Origin: Shimia sp. CNT1-13L.2
GTDB taxonomy: Bacteria; Pseudomonadota; Alphaproteobacteria; Rhodobacterales; Rhodobacteraceae
Assembly: GCF_024331145.1 (NCBI RefSeq)
Contig: NZ_JANDJO010000012.1
Span: forward strand, 1-64,000
Direction of reading: 5' to 3'
DNA: 64,000 nt
Positions 1-7,595 of this stretch are shown here, piece after piece. The stretch's first letter is position 1, and the number at the start of each line of letters is the position of its first letter. Below the pieces are notes generated by a model, which saw only the letters and a program-made list of their open reading frames with translations, was not told the origin of the DNA and ran no database searches. The position numbers and the translations under genes were made by a program.

Positions 1-496
1 GAGCTTTCTTTGCGGTTTCCCCCTTCGAATGCCAGATGGGAGACAGGCAATCACGGATATCGAGTTGATTGATCTCGGCGACTGGGATGTGTCCCAGTCT
101 AGGCAGGACATGAAGCTCCAGAGGGCTGAACCATCTACCGGCTTTTCCATCCCCTTTTAGTTCCGCTTGCCGGGCCTGAAAGGCGTCCTTTGCTACATCT
201 CGAAACAGGTGCAGGTTGCGCTGGGCTTCGAGCCGTCGTTTCTGACGCTCTCGAATAGGATCCAGTCCGTTTCGCAGTTCGAGTCTTGCGGCCTCGGCTC
301 TGGTGCGAGCTTCTGACAAGGAAACATCGGGCCACCGCCCAAGGCCCATCTCACGGCGTTTGCCGTGCACGGTTACTCTCAGGAACCATTTGCCGTTCTT
401 GGCGTCAGATTTTGCCAGCCACAGCCCCGCACCGTCACAGTATTTGCCAGCATCCAGCGCTGCCGCGGTTCGTGCATTCAGTCGATTGGTTGCCAA
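1..496 (-). CDS. Tyrosine recombinase / phage-type integrase, N-terminal part (truncated by window edge)
   Basis: I recognised this by translating the reverse strand; the frame stays open from about 496 down to base 1 and continues past the left edge. It begins with NRLNARTAAAL, then DGAGLWL, KWFLRVTVHGKRREMGLG and WPDVSLSEARTRAEAARL. These are the hallmarks of the P4-type integrase arm-binding domain (DUF4102). RDVAKDAFQARQAEL and LPRLGHIPVAEINQLDIRD then match the core-binding SAM-like domain. The catalytic RKHRY residues would lie beyond the edge, so activity cannot be judged. No ATG suits the family start. The frame is also open upstream of 496, so I propose the TTG at 494-496, which has a GAGG about 10 bases before it. 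Such genes usually sit at one end of an integrated island, which would extend leftward from here. Confidence 0.75.
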   Translation of the reverse strand, partial: MATNRLNARTAAALDAGKYCDGAGLWLAKSDAKNGKWFLRVTVHGKRREMGLGRWPDVSLSEARTRAEAARLELRNGLDPIRERQKRRLEAQRNLHLFRDVAKDAFQARQAELKGDGKAGRWFSPLELHVLPRLGHIPVAEINQLDIRDCLSPIWHSKGETAKKA

Positions 497-511
497 TAAA
501 GCAGCCTCACT

Positions 512-531
512 AGTCCACCCCTCAGTCCACC
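512..531. repeat. Short direct repeat upstream of the integrase
   Basis: The 8-mer AGTCCACC occurs at 512-519 and again at 524-531, separated by 4 bases, just upstream of the proposed integrase start. It could be an integrase arm-type site or part of an attachment site, but no second copy flanking an island can be seen in this window, so the role is open. Confidence 0.3.
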
Positions 532-602
532 TTTTGCTATAGTATTGATTGAGGCATGTCGAGACTGCATGATCCTCACTGGTGTGAAAAAGATCAATAA
601 CT

Positions 603-839
603 TCAATTGTCTTGGTAGAGATTGAGGTAAGGCGAGTTTGAAAGATATGGGGCTTCAGGGCCGTGTGGGGGCACCATTTTTACCTGCCCGTAATAGGTTT
701 TGTTGCTGTCGATCATCGAGATCGAGCGAGATGTAAGTTCGGCATGGGGATAGAGCATCTTGAACACGTGCTGTTGGACGCGCTGGTGAGCGCTTTCGAC
801 GCGGGAGACTTTGGCATTTTGGCCCCCTTTACGCCATTC
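603..839 (-). pseudogene. Unrecognised ORF or gene remnant after the sulfatase gene
   Basis: An open reverse-strand frame begins just after an in-frame TAG near 841 and ends at TGA 603-605. It encodes about 78 residues including HQRVQQHVFKMLYPHAEL, SISMIDSNKTYYGQVKMVPP and a C-terminal LNLYQDN. There is no ATG at its beginning; GTG or internal ATG codons are the only start options. It overlaps the 3' end of the sulfatase gene. The amino-acid composition looks protein-like rather than like an antisense shadow. I do not recognise a family. It may be the tail of a decayed gene next to the integrase. Confidence 0.25.
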
Positions 840-2343
840 CTACAGGCACTTGATTGGGGCGCATGTCGTCAGGGCGCGACATCAGGATTTCGGTCAGGTC
901 GGCCTTCATCGAGGCGTAGTCAGGGTCATCATATACATTGCGAAGCTCGTGTGGATCGATCTCCAGATCATACATCTCACCGGCACCTGACTGCAGGTCC
1001 ACAGTGAGTTTGGCAGTCTTGCTGCGCACTGTACGCAGGGATAATCCGACGCCCACGCGACCAGGGAGCAGTTCCCATTCACTCAACGCGGCGTCGCGTG
1101 TACCGTCCCCCGAGATGACGTCGCGCATGGACTGGCCATGAATATCCATCAGGCTGTCCGCCCCGGCCCAATCCATAAATGTTGCGCCCAGATCAAGGGT
1201 CGAAAGCGGTTCATGGCTGACCTTGCCGGCGGGTACATCTGGGCCCTTCACGATGGCGCGGACATTCAAGAGCCCCTCAAACGGCATTGGCCCTTTCAGA
1301 ACCAAGCCGTGATCGCCCAGCCAGTCGCCGTGGTCGGCGGTGTAAACGATGTAGGTGTTGTCCGCCAAACCTTGGGTTTCCAGCTCTGCTATAATGCGGC
1401 CGACCGAGTGGTCAATCAGGGACAGCTGCCCATATGTATTTGCGATGACCTCGCGCAATTGTTCGTCCGGTATTTCCGGGTATCGAGAGTAGCTGGTCCT
1501 TACTTCGGCGCCAGCACCCTCGATCTTGGTTTCGACAGCGGCCTGGTGCCACCACGGACGCCCTTCGAAATCGCGTCTGCGGTGCTCGGGTAGATCGACA
1601 TCTTCGGGACGATGCAACGATGCCCAGGGTTCGGGGCAGTCAAACGGGTGATGCGGATCGGGGAATGAGACCCACATGCAAAACGGCTCTTCGTGCTCCT
1701 GCTTGAGGAAGTCTATTGCCCTGTCGGCGATCCAGGTCGAGTTGTGATAGGCCACCGGCAATTTCGACGACCAGACCTGCGGCGCATCCTTGTGCCCGTG
1801 GTGGCTTTCCCAGAGTAGCTTGTTCTTCTGATCTCCCCGACCATCTGCGTAATACCATTCTTCATAGGCCAACCCGGCAGGAGGTTTCTCGGGGAGCCAC
1901 CAGTTGTGGCCAATGTGGACGAGCTCGGCATGATCGAACCCCATGTAAGGCCCGCGCCACCCTTCTGGCACCTTGGCCGATCCGGGAATGGACTCGACCG
2001 TGTTGCTATCACCAAAGGTGTGATAGGTCGCGAAATGCGCCTTGCCGATCTTTGCAGTGTGATAGCCCGCCGCAGAAAGTGAAGCCGCAAAGCCCTTTTC
2101 ACCCAATTCGGGATCCAGATCGATACCGTTGTCGTGAACGCCATGGGTGCGCGGCAAGAGGCCCGTTAGGATGGAGGCCCGGGCAGGCTGGCACACCACA
2201 CAAGGCGTCACGACCGTTTCCAAGCTGGTACCTTCGGCGGCAAGCATGTCCAGATGCGGCGTGTAGACATTGCGCCCGCGAAACCCATAGCAATCTCCGC
2301 GCTGTTGGTCGGACGTGATGAACAGAATATTCGGGCGTGTCAT
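829..2343 (-). CDS. Cytoplasmic sulfatase (formylglycine type), tct operon
   Basis: This is a 504-residue alkaline-phosphatase-fold sulfatase that would hydrolyse a sulfate ester. RPNILFITSDQQRGD near the N-terminus supplies the metal-binding Asp residues. C51-Q-P-A-R55 fits the CxPxR signature whose Cys is converted to formylglycine. TADHGDWLGDHG in the second half gives the conserved Asp-His metal ligands. The start at 2343 is chosen because the family begins right at the NILFI strand and because its ATG overlaps the tctA stop codon as ATGA; an earlier in-frame ATG would add about 32 residues overlapping tctA. No signal peptide is present, so it should act in the cytoplasm on an imported substrate. 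It is the last gene of the tctCBA operon. The exact substrate is unknown. Confidence 0.88.
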   Translation of the reverse strand: MTRPNILFITSDQQRGDCYGFRGRNVYTPHLDMLAAEGTSLETVVTPCVVCQPARASILTGLLPRTHGVHDNGIDLDPELGEKGFAASLSAAGYHTAKIGKAHFATYHTFGDSNTVESIPGSAKVPEGWRGPYMGFDHAELVHIGHNWWLPEKPPAGLAYEEWYYADGRGDQKNKLLWESHHGHKDAPQVWSSKLPVAYHNSTWIADRAIDFLKQEHEEPFCMWVSFPDPHHPFDCPEPWASLHRPEDVDLPEHRRRDFEGRPWWHQAAVETKIEGAGAEVRTSYSRYPEIPDEQLREVIANTYGQLSLIDHSVGRIIAELETQGLADNTYIVYTADHGDWLGDHGLVLKGPMPFEGLLNVRAIVKGPDVPAGKVSHEPLSTLDLGATFMDWAGADSLMDIHGQSMRDVISGDGTRDAALSEWELLPGRVGVGLSLRTVRSKTAKLTVDLQSGAGEMYDLEIDPHELRNVYDDPDYASMKADLTEILMSRPDDMRPNQVPVGMA

Positions 2344-3938
2344 GTCTTGTCTGCCTTTGGTTTGCGGAGAGATAGAAAAATCACGGTGAAGGCACATAGG
2401 ATGAATGTGGCAGCGATCGGGCTCTTGAGAAGGAACCACGGATCACCACCGGTTGCGGAAAACGCCTGTCTGGCAGTGTCTTCGATACGTCCGCCGAGGA
2501 CGAACCCAATGACGAACGGGAGCGGAGAGATTCCGAAGCGCATCATGAAATAGCCAAGGATACCAAACCCGAAGGCAAACCAGATCGCGCTCATCGAGGT
2601 TTCCTGAACATAGAGGGACGCAAGCGTCAGCAGCAGGACTACGGGCAAGAGATACTGTTTCGGGACACGGATAAGGGCTCCCATCGACCGCATGAACACC
2701 CCGCCAACTGTCCAGTTCAGGAGATTGGCCAGGATCATCGTCGTGAAAAGCCCGAAGGCAATCACGAGTTCAGGGTTCAGGTCGGATGAAAACTTGAAGA
2801 CCGCAGGTCCCGGATTGAATCCGCCGATGGATTCTGCGGCGAGTATCAGGAAGACTGCGGCCGTATTGCCGGGAATGCCAAGCGACAAGACCGGAATAAG
2901 GTTAGCGCCGGATACAGAGGAGTTAGCGGCTTCGGTTGCGGCGATGCCTTCGGGCGCCCCCTGTCCAAATTCAGGGTCCTGCGGCCTTTTCTTCTTGGCG
3001 TGAATGCGTTTGCCCGCGGCGTATCCGATTGTTGCGGCAAGCGTTGACCCGACCCCGGGAAGTGCCCCGATGGTGGTACCGATAACGGCTGATCTACCAA
3101 TGTACGGGAAGATGCGTCGGATATCGGACCAGTGAAGGCGCTGGTCCCCTTCGTCCCGGGCGGCCTTGATCGCGCCTGTTCGACGGCTCTGGCTCCACAG
3201 GCTTTCCAACTCGCCAAAGATTGCACCGATCACGAGCACGCCAATTACGGCTGCGGTGATTGGTATCCCGTCGGACAAGGCTTTGCTGCCAAAACTGAGG
3301 CGCGGATAAAAGTCTTCTCCGGTTCCAATATAGACAGCCAGCAAGCCAAGTCCGCAGCTGAGCAGGCCCTTTGCGGCGGATCCGCCGACAACCGCAGCGA
3401 TAAAGCTGAGAGACAGTATCAAAAGGGCCGTCTTTTCGGGGAGGTCCAGATAGGCTTCGACCAGAATTGCAAGGAATGGCGCACAGACAATCAGAACGAT
3501 GTCAGAGAACGTGTCCCCCGCGACAGATGAGAAATGTGAAACCTTGAGCGCCTTTCGAGCTTTCCCCGCTTGCGCCATCGGATAACCGTCCAGCGTTGTC
3601 ATATAGGCGTCGGGCGTGCCGGGCGTGTTGAACAGGATCGCGGGAACTGCACCACCGACTGTGGATCCTTTCATGACGCCAATCAGAAACCCCATCACGG
3701 GCAGGAGCGCGTCCGAATTGAAGCCAAAGATAGAGATGAGGATGGGCAGGGAAATCGCCATCGCGATCACCCCGCCCAAACCGGGCGTGGCCCCGACAAT
3801 GATGCCCAGCACCAGACCGAACGCGACCATCATCACGGTGATCGAGATTGAAACACCTAGCAGAGAGAATGCCTCGGGCCCCTGAAAAACCGCAAGTATG
3901 CCGAGCCAGATGTATTCGATGGTGCCCAAATCAGTCAT
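2340..3938 (-). CDS. tctA: Tripartite tricarboxylate transporter, large membrane subunit TctA
   Basis: The product has 532 residues and about a dozen hydrophobic segments, the usual size of TctA permeases. Typical TctA stretches are visible, including GATPGLGGVIAMAISLPI, PEGIAATEAANSS and LSLGIPGNTAAVFL. The subunit forms the sodium-dependent translocation channel in the inner membrane and works with TctB and the periplasmic TctC. Its start overlaps the tctB stop by one base (TGATG) and its stop overlaps the sulfatase start. TctABC systems carry citrate and many other organic anions. The linkage to two sulfatases suggests a sulfated anion here, which is inference. Confidence 0.93.
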   Translation of the reverse strand: MTDLGTIEYIWLGILAVFQGPEAFSLLGVSISITVMMVAFGLVLGIIVGATPGLGGVIAMAISLPILISIFGFNSDALLPVMGFLIGVMKGSTVGGAVPAILFNTPGTPDAYMTTLDGYPMAQAGKARKALKVSHFSSVAGDTFSDIVLIVCAPFLAILVEAYLDLPEKTALLILSLSFIAAVVGGSAAKGLLSCGLGLLAVYIGTGEDFYPRLSFGSKALSDGIPITAAVIGVLVIGAIFGELESLWSQSRRTGAIKAARDEGDQRLHWSDIRRIFPYIGRSAVIGTTIGALPGVGSTLAATIGYAAGKRIHAKKKRPQDPEFGQGAPEGIAATEAANSSVSGANLIPVLSLGIPGNTAAVFLILAAESIGGFNPGPAVFKFSSDLNPELVIAFGLFTTMILANLLNWTVGGVFMRSMGALIRVPKQYLLPVVLLLTLASLYVQETSMSAIWFAFGFGILGYFMMRFGISPLPFVIGFVLGGRIEDTARQAFSATGGDPWFLLKSPIAATFILCAFTVIFLSLRKPKADKT

Positions 3939-4480
3939 CAGACATCCCCATTTGGTGGTAGCAACACGTCGTCAAATGGCAGGTCATACATGGCGATGAT
4001 CGCGACCACCGCCACAAGTGCGATCCACAATGCACGCCAGGTTACGCGCTGTTCGACAAACGAAACGATGCAGAAAATCATCGTGCCGCCTCCCAGGACA
4101 AAACCGATGTATTTCCAGGGAGCCGTATCGCGCAGAAGCCTGTACTCACCGTCCCCGAACATGCTTGCCGCGATGGGGCCCGCCCATCTCATCAGAAGAA
4201 TGCCCACGATACCAATTGTCGAAATCGTCCCGATAAAGGCCAGATTGTAGCGTGTCGGGCGATAGTCAGACGCCTGGCGTTCGAACAGGAGCATTAAACC
4301 CGCAATCAGGATGAAACCCGCGGCCAGCGTCGGTGCAAGACTGTCACCGGCGATATAGCGCCCGCGTTTGCGCTCAACCAACCAGGTCTCGGTGTCGAGT
4401 GGTATCCAGATAAAGGCAAGGATCAAAGCGAATGCAATGCATCCCACACCCAGTGCCGTGCTGGCAGAGAGTTTACGCAT
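3938..4480 (-). CDS. tctB: Tripartite tricarboxylate transporter, small membrane subunit TctB
   Basis: The product is 180 residues with four hydrophobic segments (roughly residues 8-27, 50-66, 82-100 and 121-150), the usual build of the poorly conserved TctB subunit. The family is recognised mainly from size, topology and position between tctC and tctA. The gene overlaps tctA by one base. It is separated from tctC by 69 bases that contain a strong hairpin, so its expression may be lower than that of the binding protein. Confidence 0.85.
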   Translation of the reverse strand: MRKLSASTALGVGCIAFALILAFIWIPLDTETWLVERKRGRYIAGDSLAPTLAAGFILIAGLMLLFERQASDYRPTRYNLAFIGTISTIGIVGILLMRWAGPIAASMFGDGEYRLLRDTAPWKYIGFVLGGGTMIFCIVSFVEQRVTWRALWIALVAVVAIIAMYDLPFDDVLLPPNGDV

Positions 4481-4509
4481 GTCTGTCTCGCTTGCTGGTA
4501 GAAGCTCGC

Positions 4510-4530
4510 GGGCGGCGGCAACCGCCGCCC
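4510..4530 (-). promoter_or_regulatory. Intercistronic hairpin between tctC and tctB
   Basis: A perfect 9-bp inverted repeat, GGGCGGCGG / CCGCCGCCC, with a 3-base loop lies in the 69-bp gap between tctC and tctB. No T-run follows it in the direction of transcription, so it is not a classical terminator. Hairpins after binding-protein genes commonly block 3' decay and let the binding protein be made in excess over the membrane subunits. Confidence 0.65.
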
Positions 4531-4549
4531 TGATTGCCAGTGCGCCGTT

Positions 4550-5497
4550 TTATTCGGCTGCGGCTGCAATGAGAGCGCCCGAGGAGTCAAAGTCCTGCTG
4601 AAGCGCGGCATCCAGCGCATCTCCCGAGATAACAACGGGGCCGCCAAAGCCTTTGGTGATAAACGCGTTGGCCTTGCCACCTTCGGTGTTCACAACTTTT
4701 GCGATTGCAGCAGCAATGGCATCACGCGCAGCAGGGTCCATGTTCGGCGGACCAGCAAACAGGAAAGCTGTTTCATTGACATAGTCGACGCCAAATTCTG
4801 ACAGCATTGGCGCATCTGGTGAGTTCTTGAGCGGTTCACTGCGTGCGGATGCCAGTTCAACCATATCGCCTGCAGCAACCGCCTTGGCCTGGATGCCGGC
4901 ACCAAAGCCGATGTCCATGTCACCTGCATTCAGGCCGTTCATGACCGCCTTGCCGCCTTTCACGGAGATGATGTTAAAATCAACGCCGTTTTCTTTGCCG
5001 GTGATATACGCAAGGTCGCCCAGCATACCCGTCATCACGCCAAAGCGGATATCCTCTCCGGCTTTCGCAGCCTCAATAACGTCGCCAAAGGTTTTCCATC
5101 CCTTGGAGGCCAATGCAACGATTGCCATCTGCGTGCCGGCCGTAGTGGTGATCGCGGTCACATCGGTGGGCTTGCCTGCTTTGGCCGAGGCCATGTTGTA
5201 TCCGAGTGTTTCGGTTACGATCATTCCGATAACCGTACCGTCTGCTGCGCCATCCTTGAGCGCATTCACGGCGTTCAGACCGCCTTTGCCAGTGACTTGC
5301 TCGGGGATGATCTTCCATCCGTGAGTCGCCTCTAGTTCTTCAGCGATCAGGCGGGCCTGTGTGTCTGCCCCTCCGCCAGCGGCGAAAGCGATGATCATTT
5401 TGATGGGGCCGGGCGGGGTCCAGTCTGCAGCAATGGCAGCGGTGGATGTGCTTAGTGCCGTTGCTGCCACGGCCGCGAGTTTGAGTAACTTCTTCAT
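4550..5497 (-). CDS. tctC: Tripartite tricarboxylate transporter substrate-binding protein TctC
   Basis: This 315-residue periplasmic binding protein of the TctC (Bug) family has a clear Sec signal peptide (MKKLLKLAAVAATALSTSTA, cleavage near AIAA/DW). Family traits are WTPPGPIKMIIAFAAGGGAD, where the conserved P-x-K/R-I-I-V-x-F-x-x-G-G-x-x-D loop contacts the ligand carboxylate, and EQVTGKGGLNAVNAL. An in-frame ATG 21 bases upstream is rejected, because the ATG at 5497 is preceded by a strong GGAGG and directly begins the signal peptide. It is the first gene of the leftward operon, divergent from marR, and its promoter must overlap the large palindrome at 5549-5582. Confidence 0.92.
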   Translation of the reverse strand: MKKLLKLAAVAATALSTSTAAIAADWTPPGPIKMIIAFAAGGGADTQARLIAEELEATHGWKIIPEQVTGKGGLNAVNALKDGAADGTVIGMIVTETLGYNMASAKAGKPTDVTAITTTAGTQMAIVALASKGWKTFGDVIEAAKAGEDIRFGVMTGMLGDLAYITGKENGVDFNIISVKGGKAVMNGLNAGDMDIGFGAGIQAKAVAAGDMVELASARSEPLKNSPDAPMLSEFGVDYVNETAFLFAGPPNMDPAARDAIAAAIAKVVNTEGGKANAFITKGFGGPVVISGDALDAALQQDFDSSGALIAAAAE

Positions 5498-5548
5498 GCT
5501 TTCCTCCCTGAAGCGCAAATTGGTTGACGCCTGTTTTCGATCAATAAG

Positions 5549-5582
5549 GTGGAAAAGTCAACAATCAAGTTGACATTTCCAC
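5549..5582. promoter_or_regulatory. Palindromic operator of the divergent tctC / marR promoters
   Basis: Two 14-base arms, GTGGAAAAGTCAAC (5549-5562) and GTTGACATTTCCAC (5569-5582), are inverted copies with a single central mismatch, spaced by 6 bases. The right arm contains TTGACA (5570-5575), which with a 17-base spacer and a weak ATAAAA could be the -35 of the marR promoter. The left arm holds TTGACT on the other strand, a candidate -35 for tctC. MarR proteins bind such palindromes as dimers, so the adjacent MarR gene is the obvious ligand. Binding is inferred. Confidence 0.75.
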
Positions 5583-5622
5583 CAAGTGGACAATAAAACC
5601 CTTTAGAAGAGGAGGCGAAAGA

Positions 5623-6111
5623 ATGACTAATTCGCGAGACAGTGCGATCGATTTGGGTTTGCTTCTGCCCTTTCAGATCTCCCAACTTAACTCTGCGCTC
5701 AACGCGCAAGCGAAGGTGATCATCTCTCGTTATGGCGACCTGAATCTCGCACAGTGGCGGATTGTTCGGGTGATTGCCCTGGGGATCGAAAACACGACGA
5801 CACCCGTGCGCAAAGCCACAGGTATCGACAAGAGTCAGTTCAGCAAGATGCTGAGCGTGTTGGAAAAAAAAGGCTATGTCGTGCTGCATCCCTTTGAGAG
5901 TGACAAGCGTCAGCATGTTATCGAGCTGACCCAGAAAGCACGCGACGCGCATGAACGGCTTGGCCCGGTGCTGGATGCACGGCAGCAGCACCTCATTGCC
6001 ACGCTTAGCGAAGAAGAACTGGCCGTGATTTACAAGGCAATCCGGGTCATGGCGGATGCCGCTACAAAGACGGACTTCGCCGATCCCAAACCCATCCGGA
6101 AAGAAGAGTAA
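5623..6111 (+). CDS. MarR-family transcriptional regulator
   Basis: A 162-residue winged-helix regulator. AQWRIVRVIAL (about residues 43-53), the recognition region TTPVRKATGIDKSQFSKML and the wing KKGYVVLHPFESDKRQHVIEL follow the MarR pattern, flanked by N- and C-terminal helices for dimerisation. GGAGG lies 7-8 bases before the ATG. It is the first gene of the rightward operon, 3 bases ahead of the second sulfatase gene, and is divergent from tctC. It probably controls both operons and its own gene through the palindrome between them. The inducer is likely the sulfate ester or its hydrolysis product. Confidence 0.9.
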   Translation: MTNSRDSAIDLGLLLPFQISQLNSALNAQAKVIISRYGDLNLAQWRIVRVIALGIENTTTPVRKATGIDKSQFSKMLSVLEKKGYVVLHPFESDKRQHVIELTQKARDAHERLGPVLDARQQHLIATLSEEELAVIYKAIRVMADAATKTDFADPKPIRKEE

Positions 6112-6114
6112 GCC

Positions 6115-7560
6115 ATGAAAAAAACGCCCAACCTTCTCGTCATACTTTCGGATCAACACCAGGCTCGTGCCATGTCCTGTGCGGATCATGCGGTGGTGCA
6201 GACACCGCATCTGGATGAACTGGCGGCACGAGGCACGCGCTTTACAAACGCTTATACGCCGTCTCCGATTTGTGTTCCTGCCCGCGCGGCATTTGCAACA
6301 GGTCGCCAAGTGCACGACATTCGAAATTGGGACAACGCGATGCCCTACAAGGGAACGCCGCGCGGCTGGGGGCATGCCTTGCAGGACAAGGGTATTCGCG
6401 TCGAATCCATCGGCAAGCTTCACTACCGAACGGCAGAAGACGATAGTGGCTTTGATGTGCAGCACATCCCGATGCATGTCGCGGATGGCGTTGGTATGGT
6501 CTGGGGGTCGATCCGCCGCGAGGACGAACGCGTCTATAACAAGCACGTGCGGATGATGGGCGACAGGATCGGACCCGGCGAAAGCAGCTACACGAAATAC
6601 GATCGCAGCGTCACGGACATGACCTGTGACTGGTTGTCGAAGGCCCAAGACAGCGCCGCGCCCTGGTGCCTCTATGTCGGGCTTGTCGCGCCGCACCACC
6701 CGCTGATCTCGCCTCAGGAGTTCTTTGACCTCTATCCATTGGACAAGCTTCCACCAGACAAGCTGCGGCTCAAGGATGGCTATATACGTCACCCCTGGCT
6801 GGACAAGATGGCGGATGCGATGGTCGGAGAGGATGGATGGAAGGATGAGGAAGAGAGACGCGTCGCAATCGCCTCTTACTATGGCCTGACCAGCTACATG
6901 GACCATAATGTTGGCCGGATCGTCGCTGCGCTGAAAGACAGCGGACAGTTCGACAATACAACGATCATCTATTCCAGCGATCACGGCGAAAACCTTGGCG
7001 TTCGCGACCTGTGGGGCAAGATGAACATGTATGAGGAATCCGCCGCGATCCCGTTGATTGTTGCACCTGCGCCCGATCTGGGTGTCGATCCCCGACCAAC
7101 CAGTCACACGACAACAAGCCTGTTGGACATCTCGGAGACAATCATCGACCACTTTGATGCCGAGCTTCCGGGAGAGAGGCCCGGGAAATCGCTCTACGAC
7201 ATTGCCGCGTCAGAAGACGACACCGATCGTGCCGTGTTCAGCGAATACCACGCGATCGGCGCGGTGTCTGGCGAGTTCATGCTGCGTAAGGGCGATCTGA
7301 AACTGATCGAATATGTCGGCTTTGAGCCTGAGCTGTTCAATCTGGCCGAGGACCCCGAGGAGCTGATCAACCAGGCGCAGAATCCGGCTTATGCGGGCGA
7401 GCTTGCCCGAATGCAGGCAGAGCTTCGCAAGATTTGCGATCCGGACGCTGTCAACACGGAAGCCTTCGAAGATCAGGACGCAATGATTGAATCCTATGGC
7501 GGCAAAGAGGCTGCGTCGAAACTGGGTGCGCCATCCGCAACGCCACCGCCCGCCACCTGA
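6115..7560 (+). CDS. Cytoplasmic sulfatase (formylglycine type), marR operon
   Basis: A 481-residue sulfatase. TPNLLVILSDQHQARAM at the N-terminus is the first metal-binding segment, C53-V-P-A-R57 is the CxPxR formylglycine motif, and SSDHGENLGVRDLWGKMNMYEE carries the second metal-ligand set and the conserved Lys. There is no signal peptide. It differs clearly from the sulfatase at 829-2343 outside the motifs, so the two are not recent duplicates and may cleave different esters or successive sulfate groups. The start lies 3 bases after the marR stop, so the genes are probably co-transcribed. No formylglycine-generating enzyme gene lies in the window, so maturation must depend on one elsewhere. 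Confidence 0.9.
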   Translation: MKKTPNLLVILSDQHQARAMSCADHAVVQTPHLDELAARGTRFTNAYTPSPICVPARAAFATGRQVHDIRNWDNAMPYKGTPRGWGHALQDKGIRVESIGKLHYRTAEDDSGFDVQHIPMHVADGVGMVWGSIRREDERVYNKHVRMMGDRIGPGESSYTKYDRSVTDMTCDWLSKAQDSAAPWCLYVGLVAPHHPLISPQEFFDLYPLDKLPPDKLRLKDGYIRHPWLDKMADAMVGEDGWKDEEERRVAIASYYGLTSYMDHNVGRIVAALKDSGQFDNTTIIYSSDHGENLGVRDLWGKMNMYEESAAIPLIVAPAPDLGVDPRPTSHTTTSLLDISETIIDHFDAELPGERPGKSLYDIAASEDDTDRAVFSEYHAIGAVSGEFMLRKGDLKLIEYVGFEPELFNLAEDPEELINQAQNPAYAGELARMQAELRKICDPDAVNTEAFEDQDAMIESYGGKEAASKLGAPSATPPPAT

Positions 7561-7595
7561 GCGGCTTCTGGGAAAAATCAAAACGAGGATCTGCC

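Noticed and set aside
2340-2439. Upstream extension of the first sulfatase (start at 2439)
   Set aside because: The additional 32 residues overlap the end of tctA and precede the conserved RPNILFI strand; the ATGA overlap start is far better.
5494-7152. A 552-codon reverse frame across marR and the second sulfatase
   Set aside because: It runs antisense to two clearly identified genes and through their promoter region.
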